A stretch of 42,272 nucleotides of DNA, from the NCBI GenBank assembly GCA_022703405.1, contig JAKLDT010000006.1, positions 1 to 42,272 of the forward strand, written 5' to 3'. The notes below the pieces were generated by a model. The model saw only the letters and a program-made list of their open reading frames with translations. It made no database searches and was not told where the DNA came from. Below are positions 1 to 8,194 of this stretch, piece after piece. Position 1 is the first letter of the stretch; every line of letters begins with the position of its first letter. Made by a program: the position numbers and the translations under genes. The stretch comes from Bacteroidota bacterium. Its GTDB lineage: Bacteria > Bacteroidota > Bacteroidia > Bacteroidales > VadinHA17.

Positions 1-60
1 TGCTTCAATAGCTACTTTGGCCTTAAAGGCTCCTGAATGTTTTTGTCTTTTTGCTTTCAT
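1..60 (-). CDS. Transposase OrfA, IS3 family (N-terminal 20 residues only)
   Basis: The minus-strand reading from an ATG at 58-60 gives 20 codons before the window edge, including the stretch HSGAFKAKVAIEA. This matches the opening of IS3-family OrfA proteins (pattern: basic residues, then F-K-x-K-V-A-x-E-A), the helix-turn-helix protein that binds the IS ends and is usually fused to OrfB by -1 frameshifting. Only the first 20 residues can be seen, so the subgroup is not decidable. The reading frame is open to the edge. The gene runs in the same direction as the acyl-CoA ligase gene it interrupts. Confidence 0.65.
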   Translation of the reverse strand, partial: MKAKRQKHSGAFKAKVAIEA

Positions 61-124
61 AATACACTGGTTTAAAGTTATTAAATTTACACTTAACCAG
101 TGGTCTTAATTCAGGGTAGTATTA
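1..124 (-). mobile_element. Left end of an IS3-family-like insertion sequence, cut by the window edge
   Basis: The first 124 bases read on the minus strand as the end of an insertion sequence followed by the start of a transposase OrfA. An imperfect inverted repeat (65-78 with 89-102; eight perfect pairs at its base, CACTGGTT with AACCAGTG) lies between the outer end and the transposase start. Such hairpins in other IS elements limit transposase expression from outside transcripts; here that is inference. The outer boundary should lie at about 121-126, because the flanking acyl-CoA ligase homology stops there. I could not identify the exact terminal repeat or a target duplication, since only one end is present. 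Confidence 0.7.
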
Positions 125-799
125 TAGGAAACATACTGATACATCTGACTCTCGGACATCTAGTCGCTCATCATGTATTCTGAAAGTATACATGAAGGAG
201 GAATGATTTAGCATTGCTCCTTTTGACTCACCTGTTGTTCCTGAGGTATATATTATTGTGACCAGGTCGTCAGTTTCAATATCTGCAGTACGCTTTCTGA
301 CCTCCGCCTCAAAAAATCTTCTGGTGTCGAGATCAATGAACGTTTCCCAGGATAAACAGTTTTCGTTAGCAGACTTGAAATCAGAATCGAATACGACTAT
401 ATATCTGAGAGTTGCTGTATTTTCCAGTAGCCATACAGCCTTTTCATACTGTTCCTGGTTCCCAACAAATATCAGCTTCATCCTGGTCTCGTCAACAATA
501 TATTTAAGCTGCTGTTTTGAAGAAGTTGAATAAAATGGCACAGTCACTCCTCTGACTCCCATGATTCCAAGATCAGCAAATATCCATTCAGGTTTATTAT
601 CGCTGAATATGCCGATATTATCAAAAACCTCTGTTCCTAAGGAAAGAAGAGAACATGAAACTTTTCCTGAAATACTTTCAAGACTATCCCATGTTATCGT
701 CCGGAATGATTTGGTCTGATTAATCCTTTGCCTGAAAACCTCACGCGACTTATATCGCAAAGAGCGGTCCAGAAACATTTTTAGAATATTGTCCTTCAT
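122..799 (-). pseudogene. AMP-forming long-chain acyl-CoA ligase, truncated by the IS end
   Basis: The 225 residues are the N-terminal part of an ANL-superfamily adenylating enzyme (long-chain fatty acid CoA ligase type), which activates a fatty acid with ATP and passes it to CoA. The P-loop-like A3 motif YTSGTTGESKG is near residue 184, and the substrate-side region NKPEW is present. Family members have about 550-650 residues. This one stops right after the stretch SVCFL, where the family continues with P-L-S-H, so the A5-A10 core motifs and the C-terminal lid are missing. The stop codon lies in the IS-derived sequence. The product cannot be a complete enzyme. Whether the remainder of the gene sits beyond the IS, outside the window, cannot be seen. 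Confidence 0.85.
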
Positions 800-967
800 T
801 TATGAGAATTTCAGGTTTACTACACTGGTACAGTCCAAATATAGCAATCAAGCTTATAAAACACGGATTATATGATGAATATAATAAAAATGAGACCATT
901 TGCCGGAATAGTCTCATTTAAACACCTTATAATGTGCCAGATACTAATTATAAATTCTCAGAATCGC

Positions 968-1894
968 CTACAGAATGTCTTTATAATATTCGGCTACCAC
1001 TTCCCAGTCGACTGTTTCGTCATATTTTCTGCCAAGCCTTGTATACAGGTTCCTGCGTGATTTCTTATCATCGATTGCAATTTTGGCAGCAAAGTACAGG
1101 ACATCTTCTGCAACTTCAAGTGGAACAACAATCACACCATCCCAGTCGCAGCCGACAATGTCTCCGGGCCGGACCATCACACCACCGCAGGAAACAGGAA
1201 CCTCAACATCAACTAGCTCAACACGACCAGGAATTATAGGGCGACCAATCCCCTTGCAGGCAACAGGATTTTTCTGCATTATTATCTCATCTGTATCCCT
1301 TGCATTTCCCTCTGTAACAATGCCAACAACACCATCAGCCTGAGCGCCAAGTGCATTGTTCGAACCCCAGAAACCACATTCTTTTGCCCCTCCTGTTGAA
1401 GTTACAACAACGCAACCAGGTTTTGTTTTCAGCTCAGCGTGCATTCCTCCCGACCTGCTCCATAGCGCATGCTGGTTTAATGCATCTTTTTTATCAATTA
1501 CAGGCATGCGGCGGTTTGTAGGGATGACACGCATTGTAACAGCCGGTCCCCAGAAACGCATACCAAACCATAAGGGCCGAATTGCAGGATCCATAAGAGT
1601 GAGGTCAGCCCTGCCTACTGCATCCAGTCCGTCAGTAACATCTGTAACCCTCAGGTATTTTGCAAATCGTGCGGCAAGGGCATAAGGATCTTTGCCCTGA
1701 ACCTGCTGCGGCAAATCCGGATTTACAATGATGTCCGGTCCTGCTGCACTTAAAGGTCCCACTGCCCCCAGGCCTACAGCAGTTGCGGCAGAAAGCTTCA
1801 GGAAATCCCTTCTTGATGAAGTAGCATGTACTTTTGATCCGTTTTCAGGACTAACTGATTCATGATCCGTCTTAAGCTTGAGTTCTCTTTTCAT
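968..1894 (-). CDS. Exported RraA-like / HMG-aldolase-fold protein
   Basis: 308 residues. A twin-arginine-type leader (SRRDFLKLS near residue 27, then an Ala/Gly-rich hydrophobic stretch) is followed by an RraA-like domain (about residues 70-300). Seen: the family signature G-N-A-R-D, and the later region ending in PGDIVGCDWDGVIVVP, which matches the conserved V-x-P-G-D-x-V-x-x-D-x-D-G segment. Members include 4-hydroxy-4-methyl-2-oxoglutarate aldolases, oxaloacetate decarboxylases and RraA proteins that inhibit RNase E; older annotations say dimethylmenaquinone methyltransferase. An exported copy is unlikely to act on RNase E, so a lyase role in a periplasmic catabolic step is inferred. It is last in a run of minus-strand genes (53 bases after the OmpA-like gene). 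Confidence 0.85.
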   Translation of the reverse strand: MKRELKLKTDHESVSPENGSKVHATSSRRDFLKLSAATAVGLGAVGPLSAAGPDIIVNPDLPQQVQGKDPYALAARFAKYLRVTDVTDGLDAVGRADLTLMDPAIRPLWFGMRFWGPAVTMRVIPTNRRMPVIDKKDALNQHALWSRSGGMHAELKTKPGCVVVTSTGGAKECGFWGSNNALGAQADGVVGIVTEGNARDTDEIIMQKNPVACKGIGRPIIPGRVELVDVEVPVSCGGVMVRPGDIVGCDWDGVIVVPLEVAEDVLYFAAKIAIDDKKSRRNLYTRLGRKYDETVDWEVVAEYYKDIL

Positions 1895-1947
1895 AAGTTA
1901 CTGATTAGGGGTTTATATTCTGTTCTGTTTCTGTTTACTACCTGAAT

Positions 1948-2778
1948 TTACTGTTTGACAAGTTCAACTCTCCTGTTTTTTGCCCTGCCCTCTTCGCTGT
2001 CATTCGATGCAAGCGGGGCCAGTGAAGCTACTCCATAAGCATTTAAGCGATCAGCAGATATTCCGTAATTTGCTGTTAATGAATTAACAACAGCATCTGC
2101 CCTTTCTTTTGAAAGTTTAAGATTAGAATCTATTGAACCAACATTATCAGTATGACCAACAACATAGAGTTTCAATGAGGGATTGTTTTTAAGGAGTATT
2201 GAAATCTGGGAAATAGCTTCAGCTGATTTTTCATTTATATCCGACTTCCCGGTTTCAAAATAAATGCCATAAACAGCTACATGCCCTGTTGTGTTTATAT
2301 CATTGCCCATTGCATTTGCATCGGCAACGATTTCCTGTTTCATCATCTGCCTCTCAACAATATTCAGACGGTATAAATTATTTAAGGATCTCACTTCAAG
2401 CCAGGTTTCCTTTCCGTCTTTCTGAACCAGAATTGTTGAGACCCTGTTGAAATTGTCATCAAACATCAACTTCCCCCCTATCTTTTTAAGGGCATCCTGA
2501 ACATTCCTCCTGATTTTCAGCTCTCCGGGTTCAGGTTTTCCCGGAGTTATCTTGTACTCTATATAATATTTATGACCTTCAATATTTTCGTTCTTCTTAT
2601 CAGCGCTTATAAACCTGTATGCTTCATATTCAGCCTCCTTATATCCCGAAATGAAGAAATCAGGCATTCGTGTAAGCAGGGGATGATCCTTGCTGCCTTT
2701 AATATCCTGCTGCGAAAAAGCGGGAGATACGATTAACAATAATATTGCGATTGCCGGAATTGAAAGAGTCTTTTTCAT
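1948..2778 (-). CDS. OmpA-family outer-membrane/peptidoglycan-binding protein
   Basis: Start chosen at ATG 2776-2778, because it opens a clear signal peptide (MKKTLSIPAIAILLLIVSPAFSQ); an upstream in-frame ATG at 2910 lies inside the neighbouring gene. The 276-residue product has an unassigned N-terminal half (residues about 25-150) and a C-terminal OmpA-like domain (about 165-276). Seen in the domain: GHTDNVGS, the L-S-x-x-R-A-x-x-V helix, a G-I-x-x-x-R-L turn and the terminal NRRVE. OmpA-like domains bind diaminopimelate in peptidoglycan, so the protein probably links envelope and cell wall. The gene starts 40 bases after the TIM-barrel gene stops. Confidence 0.88.
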   Translation of the reverse strand: MKKTLSIPAIAILLLIVSPAFSQQDIKGSKDHPLLTRMPDFFISGYKEAEYEAYRFISADKKNENIEGHKYYIEYKITPGKPEPGELKIRRNVQDALKKIGGKLMFDDNFNRVSTILVQKDGKETWLEVRSLNNLYRLNIVERQMMKQEIVADANAMGNDINTTGHVAVYGIYFETGKSDINEKSAEAISQISILLKNNPSLKLYVVGHTDNVGSIDSNLKLSKERADAVVNSLTANYGISADRLNAYGVASLAPLASNDSEEGRAKNRRVELVKQ

Positions 2779-2818
2779 TTTATTGTAATTTAAAATAAAT
2801 AATCGTACTAAGTTTAAT

Positions 2819-3700
2819 CTACTCAGCCAACAGTCTGCTGACAAACTCATAAGCTTTTTTGGCCTCAGAATTAACAAATTGAAGGTCGCCTTTTGCAAGG
2901 CATTCCACAATCAGGGGGCCCTTACTGAAGCCTCCCTTCTTCAGGCCTGTCAGGACTCCCCTGAAATCAACAATACCTGTTCCCGGTGTTAGATCAACAT
3001 CCTTTGGCATCCGGAAATCCTTGATTATCATCCCGGCAACAAGTCCGTCAACTGTGGCAGAATCAGTAACAGGGTTCAGGTTCCCATCGGAATAATAATA
3101 AATGTTTCCCGGGTCATACCATATACGGAAGTTCCTGTATCCTGTTTTCTCTACAAGCTTCCTGCAATCTGACCCAGTGGGGTTGAAAGGCCCGTGAGGC
3201 TTTATGCCCAGGCTGACTTTTTTGCTGAGAGCATAATCACAGCATTCTGATACTGCCTTGTAATAGTTATCCTCAACTTCCCTTGTTTCAGCACCAAGCA
3301 ACAACAGGTTTGGACAGTCACAGATTGCCGTATTGTCAATCAGCTTTTTCAGTCCGCTTATGCCTTCCTGAACAGATTTACCTGCATCAAAATTTCCACC
3401 ATAGACTGACAGAATACCCAGACCCCGTGATATTGCTTCATCATAAACCTTTCGGGCCTGTTCAGGAGTAGTATCCTTCGAAATGATGATTCCTGTTTTC
3501 GAGGACATAAGCCCGGCATATCGGAATCCCGCAGCGGATATCCCGTCAAATGCCTCCCTGTAATCGAACTGGGCCCATGGCCTTGTGAAGCAGCCTGTCT
3601 GCCATTGTGATTTTCTGGCTGCTGAAAGCATAGCAATGCCGCTTGCAGCAAGCACAGTTTTTTCGAAGAAGTGTCGCCGCGTAATACTGTTGTTTTGCAT
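2819..3700 (-). CDS. Exported sugar phosphate isomerase/epimerase-like TIM barrel (AP-endonuclease-2 fold)
   Basis: 293 residues with an RR-containing leader (TRRHFFEKTVLAASGIAML) and an xylose-isomerase-like TIM barrel. Landmarks seen: GIKPHG near residue 165, the metal-site segment YDPGN near 191, IIKDFR near 225, an acidic PGTGIVDF segment, and LIVECL near 265; these provide Asp, His and Glu metal ligands in the family. Relatives isomerise or epimerise sugars or inositols, or act as hydroxypyruvate isomerases, using a divalent metal. The substrate cannot be predicted. It lies between the carboxylesterase and the OmpA-like gene on the same strand, which fits a shared transcript for exported carbohydrate enzymes. 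Confidence 0.82.
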   Translation of the reverse strand: MQNNSITRRHFFEKTVLAASGIAMLSAARKSQWQTGCFTRPWAQFDYREAFDGISAAGFRYAGLMSSKTGIIISKDTTPEQARKVYDEAISRGLGILSVYGGNFDAGKSVQEGISGLKKLIDNTAICDCPNLLLLGAETREVEDNYYKAVSECCDYALSKKVSLGIKPHGPFNPTGSDCRKLVEKTGYRNFRIWYDPGNIYYYSDGNLNPVTDSATVDGLVAGMIIKDFRMPKDVDLTPGTGIVDFRGVLTGLKKGGFSKGPLIVECLAKGDLQFVNSEAKKAYEFVSRLLAE

Positions 3701-3780
3701 AATTATCTGTATTGTTTTTAAACGGATCCCCTTTGTAAGTTAAAAAAAGAATTACAATAATAAATACTGAAACATGAACC

Positions 3781-5463
3781 TCAGGCAGGCAGTGACTTTC
3801 TGGCTTCCCTGTCCGGATCGTTCTTCACTTCAGGAATATCATCCAGTACCATCACCTCTCCATTTTCAGGAGTATATTTTGACCATGGTGGCAAACCTCC
3901 TCCATCAGGGTTCCCTGTTCTCATGAACTGAAGAAGTGCTCCTGACATTTTATCTGAAAGCTTCCTGGGCCTTGCTCCTCCTCCTGAATGAGTAAGCATT
4001 AAATCAGTGTTATAATACCAGAATGAAATATCAACACAGTGGAAAGCCCTCATCCTGTTGTCAAAAAGCGGTGGCTGCCAGCAGAACCAGGCTACATAGA
4101 CAGGAGCAGACTGCTTAGATTTGGCATTGGCAAGTGTTACAACGCCCTGCCTGTTACTGCTTACCATCGACCATATTTCCACAGGTTTCTTTCCTGGAAA
4201 TGCCTTTACGTAAGCATCAACAACATCACCGGCTTTTTCTGCAAATCCTGCACCGAAACCAGCTCTCTGCTTAACCTTTTCCTTAACCTCTTCAATTGGA
4301 ATATTTTCAAGAGCAGCATCAGTCCTGCTGGGTGACATCTCATTCAATGTGGAACAAATTATCATTGGCACGGCTGCTGCTTCCGGCGTTGGTTCAGGAA
4401 AATAGGGATGCTGAGGGATAAATGTTCCATCAGCACAGGGACTAAAACCTCTCCTCATGCCTGCCATTGAAGGTCCCATTTCCTCAGCCAGCTTTGCAGA
4501 AGCTTTGTTTGCCAGCTGAATATAATCAAGCCAGGGCATCTCCTGTAACTTATTGATTTCGCTTGCCTTCAAACCTGCTTCTTTTATAACATAAGCTCCA
4601 AGCTTCTCAGCATATTCCTTTTCTCCTGTCTTTACACCGGCACCGCTTAGGACAACAGCCTTATGAAACAGTCCTTTTGCTGAGGGCATTGCTGTCAGGG
4701 TTGTTACCTTGGCCCCGCCACCTGACTGCCCCATAATTGTCACGTTTCCGGGATCTCCGCCAAAGTTTTCAATATTATCCCTTACCCATTCGAGAGCCGC
4801 AACCAGATCGAGCATACCAACATTACCTGAAGCTGCAAACTTATCTCCTCCTGCACCTGCAAGGTTTGTAAAGCCCAAAGGACCAAGCCGGTGATTTACT
4901 GAAACAAAAACAACATCGCCTTTGCGGCTGAAATTCTCACCGTTGTATCCATCCTGTTCTATACCGTTGCCGTTTGTAAACCCTCCACCGTGGAGCCAGA
5001 ACATCACCGGTCGCTTCTTCCCGTCAGCAAGAGCAGGGGTAAAAACATTAAGCCTCAGGCAGTCTTCACTTACGTCATCATAATTCCAGTGATCAATAAA
5101 GGATGAGTATGGATTTGCATACCTCTTCTCCATAATCTGCGGAGCAGTATTACCCCACCACAGGGCAGGGAAGATATCACTCCATGGCTCAGGTTTCTGT
5201 GGCGGCATGAACCTGTTTGTTCCTGATGTATCAGCGCCATAAGGTATCCCGAGAAAATAATGAATACCCCGCAGTATATAACCTCTTACCTTTCCATAAG
5301 CGGTATCCGCAACTGCAATTTTTTCACCTATAAGCAATACAGGTACGTCTTCCTTTTCATCATGTACCGTACCTGTAGAACAGGCGGCAGTGCTTCCTGC
5401 AAGTGCAAAACCAGTTGCACCGGCACCTAATGTTTTGATAAAATCGCGTCTTTGTGATTTCAT
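3781..5463 (-). CDS. Type-B carboxylesterase (para-nitrobenzyl-esterase family), exported
   Basis: Start taken at 5463, which begins the export leader MKSQRRDFIKTLGAGATGFA; the longer reading from 5574 adds 37 unrelated-looking residues. The leader combines a twin-arginine motif with a possible lipobox (STAAC), so it may be a Tat-exported lipoprotein. The 560-residue product is a full-length alpha/beta-hydrolase of the cholinesterase/PnbA family: oxyanion loop HGGGF (158-162), nucleophile Ser247 in GQSGGG, probable acid Glu375 and His475. It should cleave carboxyl esters. Acetyl or feruloyl groups on polysaccharide are plausible substrates given nearby glycosidases, but this is inference. The gene faces away from the DUF5916 gene at 5657. 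Confidence 0.9.
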   Translation of the reverse strand: MKSQRRDFIKTLGAGATGFALAGSTAACSTGTVHDEKEDVPVLLIGEKIAVADTAYGKVRGYILRGIHYFLGIPYGADTSGTNRFMPPQKPEPWSDIFPALWWGNTAPQIMEKRYANPYSSFIDHWNYDDVSEDCLRLNVFTPALADGKKRPVMFWLHGGGFTNGNGIEQDGYNGENFSRKGDVVFVSVNHRLGPLGFTNLAGAGGDKFAASGNVGMLDLVAALEWVRDNIENFGGDPGNVTIMGQSGGGAKVTTLTAMPSAKGLFHKAVVLSGAGVKTGEKEYAEKLGAYVIKEAGLKASEINKLQEMPWLDYIQLANKASAKLAEEMGPSMAGMRRGFSPCADGTFIPQHPYFPEPTPEAAAVPMIICSTLNEMSPSRTDAALENIPIEEVKEKVKQRAGFGAGFAEKAGDVVDAYVKAFPGKKPVEIWSMVSSNRQGVVTLANAKSKQSAPVYVAWFCWQPPLFDNRMRAFHCVDISFWYYNTDLMLTHSGGGARPRKLSDKMSGALLQFMRTGNPDGGGLPPWSKYTPENGEVMVLDDIPEVKNDPDREARKSLPA

Positions 5464-5656
5464 ATTGGTCTCTTTGATTAGTCGTTTTATGCAATTATGA
5501 AGATAATCCATAAAAATCATATTAGGAAAAAAATCCTGAAATCTGTCATGGAGTTCTTTAAGGGATGCTGACATTATGCCAAAGAATGTTAATTGATGCA
5601 GGAATTAGCTTACACTTGCTATCTTGGTCATGATTCAGATCAGTTATTATTATTGA

Positions 5657-8194
5657 ATGATAAGAAGAATTCTTTCCACAGCGGCTATTCTCCTCATATC
5701 AACTGAGGTATTTTCTCAGGAAACAGCTTCATTTATCTCTTCCGGATCAGATGAAAATATAACAATTGACGGGAAGCTGGACGAAGCAGCCTGGGGCCGG
5801 ACAAAGGCTATTACAGACTTCTTTCAGTATGAGCCGGAGGAAGGCAAACCCTCATCCCGGGAAACTGAGGTAAGGATACTCTTCGGCAAAGATGACCTGT
5901 TTGTCGGAGCCAGAATGCATGACACCAGGGAAAATATAGAGAACAATCTCGGAAGAAGGGATGAATATAACAGGGCGGACTGGTTCATGATCTCAATTGA
6001 TTCATATTTTAACAGAAAAACCGCCTATACCTTCGGGGTTAATGCTGCAGGTGTTCAGCTTGACGGCCAGCAGGACGACAATAAAAAGCTTGCTGTAAAT
6101 GATGCAAATCCGCTGCTGCCGGCTGGTCTCGACCCGTCATGGGATGCTATCTGGTTTTCTCATGTCAGTATCTCAGATGATGGCTGGACAGCTGAGCTCA
6201 GAATTCCTTACAGCATGCTCCGATATTCAAGGGATGAGATTCAGACCTGGGGAATTCATCTCAGGAGAAGAATACCTAATCTGGGCGAGGTTTCAGAATG
6301 GCCCTTCATCCCAAGAAACGCCAGAGTTAACCTGGTGTCAGGCTATGGACAGCTGGGCGGAATAGAAAATCTTCATCCACGACGCAACATTCAGGTAAAA
6401 CCTTATGTTCTTGCAGGTCTCGATCTTTTCGAAGATGCAGCCCGGCCAGGTCATGCTGATCACAAGATGAAATATGATGCAGGTGGTGATATAAAGCTGG
6501 GAATAGGACCAAACATAATGCTCGATGCCACAATAAGTCCCGATTTCGGACAGGTAGAGGCCGACCCGGCTGTTCTTAACCTTACTGCATTTGAAACGTT
6601 TTTTGCAGAAAAACGGCCATTTTTCCTTGAAGGGGCTGATATATTCAAATTTGGCATCGGCAGCAGCAGGCTTTTCTATTCAAGGAGGCTTGGAGCAAAT
6701 GAACCGATTATTGCAGCAACAAAACTCTCAGGCCATACAGAAAAAGGAATGTCATTCGGACTGCTTGGAACAACAGCCGGTTCCGACTTCAGACCAACAA
6801 ATAATTACGGAGTATTAAGGGCAAGCCAGACAATTGGCCATTATTCCTCAGCCGGAGGAATGTTTACATATTATTATAGCCCGGCGGAATCGGGAACGGG
6901 CTGGCAGAGCATGACAGGAGGCTTTGACTGGGATCTGAGGTTTAATAATAACAAATACAGCTTTGAAGGTATAGCAGCTTTTACTGACAGAAATCCTCTT
7001 ACCGACGACAAGAAGAGAGAAGATGGATTTATGAGCGGGCTCGTTCTCAGAAAAAGGCAGGGTCTTGTTGATGGACATTTCACTTTGTTACTTTTTACTG
7101 ATAAGTATAATCCGAACGATTTAGGCTGGATAAGCTATGAACAGAACTGGTACCAGATATGGTCGAATTTCAATTATAAACTTAAGCAGGGTAAACCATT
7201 CGGCACCTTTCAGCGAGGCGACCTGAGTGTTTATTTCACAAAAAGATACTCATATCTCGAACTCTACAATATGGGTGGAAATACAAACCTTACAGCAACC
7301 CTGACAAGCAGAAATTTCAGGACCTTTAAGATTGGCACGAAGATGAATGATCTTTTCGGTGGCTATGACCTCTGGGAAACAAGGGGACTTGGCATCTGGG
7401 CAAAACCTGTCGGAATTGAGTTTTCAGGAGAGTTCAATACTGATGAGAGGAAAAACTGGAAACTCACACCAAAGCTGACTGCAAAGGTATATGACAATAA
7501 AGGCAGTGAGTATGCTATTGATTTCCAGAGCATTGTAAATGCCGGCACAAGGCTCTCCTTCCAGGCAAACCTGAAAGGCAACCTGGAGTCAGACAAAACT
7601 GCCTGGGCTTCGAATGAAACCTTCATGCAGGAGGTAAGCACATGGAAAATAGGAAATTCGTCAGTTTCACCGTCAAAACTTGGAGCAAACGACTACACGG
7701 AATTTGAAGACGGGGGTACACTGGGCGGCATTCTTTCGGAGGTAAAGGAGACAGAAGCCGGAAAATATTATGTTCCGGTTTTCGGCACACGCGACACACG
7801 GTCAATTGACCTGACATTAAGAGGCTCTCTTACTTTCACCAATAAATTTTCAACCCAGCTATATACGCAATTCTTTGTTGCAAAGGGAAGATATGACAGT
7901 TTCAGCATACTTGCCAATCCTGATTACATGGCTGATTTTGAAGCATATCCGAAAAGAAGGGATTTCAACTATAAAAATCTTCAGTCGAACTTTGTAGCCC
8001 GATGGGAATACAGGCCGGGATCAGCTGTATATTTTGTCTGGAGCCATTCCCGGAACAGGAGGGATGAGATGAACCCGCTTGCTCCCTGGGGAGAAGAATT
8101 GTATGAACAGGGTGTGGGAGGCCAGCTTGCCGATATGTTCAGGATCTTTCCCCGGAACAGCTTCATGGTCAAGATCGACTATGCCTTTCATTGA
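5657..8194 (+). CDS. DUF5916 outer-membrane protein with N-terminal CBM9-like domain
   Basis: 845 residues. A signal peptide ends near ISTEVFSQ. Residues about 30-220 resemble the CBM9-like fold found in front of DUF5916: the opening I-D-G-K-L-D-E-A-A-W is diagnostic. The remainder is a long aromatic-rich beta-barrel-like domain with alternating polar/hydrophobic strands ending in a terminal aromatic-rich strand (VKIDYAFH). Proteins of this kind are predicted outer-membrane proteins in Bacteroidota; the biochemical role is not established, and carbohydrate binding is suggested only by the CBM9 similarity. Its last 7 bases overlap the convergent gene that ends at 8188, so the two 3' ends probably share a termination region. 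Confidence 0.85.
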   Translation: MIRRILSTAAILLISTEVFSQETASFISSGSDENITIDGKLDEAAWGRTKAITDFFQYEPEEGKPSSRETEVRILFGKDDLFVGARMHDTRENIENNLGRRDEYNRADWFMISIDSYFNRKTAYTFGVNAAGVQLDGQQDDNKKLAVNDANPLLPAGLDPSWDAIWFSHVSISDDGWTAELRIPYSMLRYSRDEIQTWGIHLRRRIPNLGEVSEWPFIPRNARVNLVSGYGQLGGIENLHPRRNIQVKPYVLAGLDLFEDAARPGHADHKMKYDAGGDIKLGIGPNIMLDATISPDFGQVEADPAVLNLTAFETFFAEKRPFFLEGADIFKFGIGSSRLFYSRRLGANEPIIAATKLSGHTEKGMSFGLLGTTAGSDFRPTNNYGVLRASQTIGHYSSAGGMFTYYYSPAESGTGWQSMTGGFDWDLRFNNNKYSFEGIAAFTDRNPLTDDKKREDGFMSGLVLRKRQGLVDGHFTLLLFTDKYNPNDLGWISYEQNWYQIWSNFNYKLKQGKPFGTFQRGDLSVYFTKRYSYLELYNMGGNTNLTATLTSRNFRTFKIGTKMNDLFGGYDLWETRGLGIWAKPVGIEFSGEFNTDERKNWKLTPKLTAKVYDNKGSEYAIDFQSIVNAGTRLSFQANLKGNLESDKTAWASNETFMQEVSTWKIGNSSVSPSKLGANDYTEFEDGGTLGGILSEVKETEAGKYYVPVFGTRDTRSIDLTLRGSLTFTNKFSTQLYTQFFVAKGRYDSFSILANPDYMADFEAYPKRRDFNYKNLQSNFVARWEYRPGSAVYFVWSHSRNRRDEMNPLAPWGEELYEQGVGGQLADMFRIFPRNSFMVKIDYAFH

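Noticed and set aside
2779..2910. Longer N-terminus of the OmpA-like protein
   Set aside because: The extension overlaps the end of the upstream gene and precedes a clear signal peptide, so the start at 2778 is preferred.
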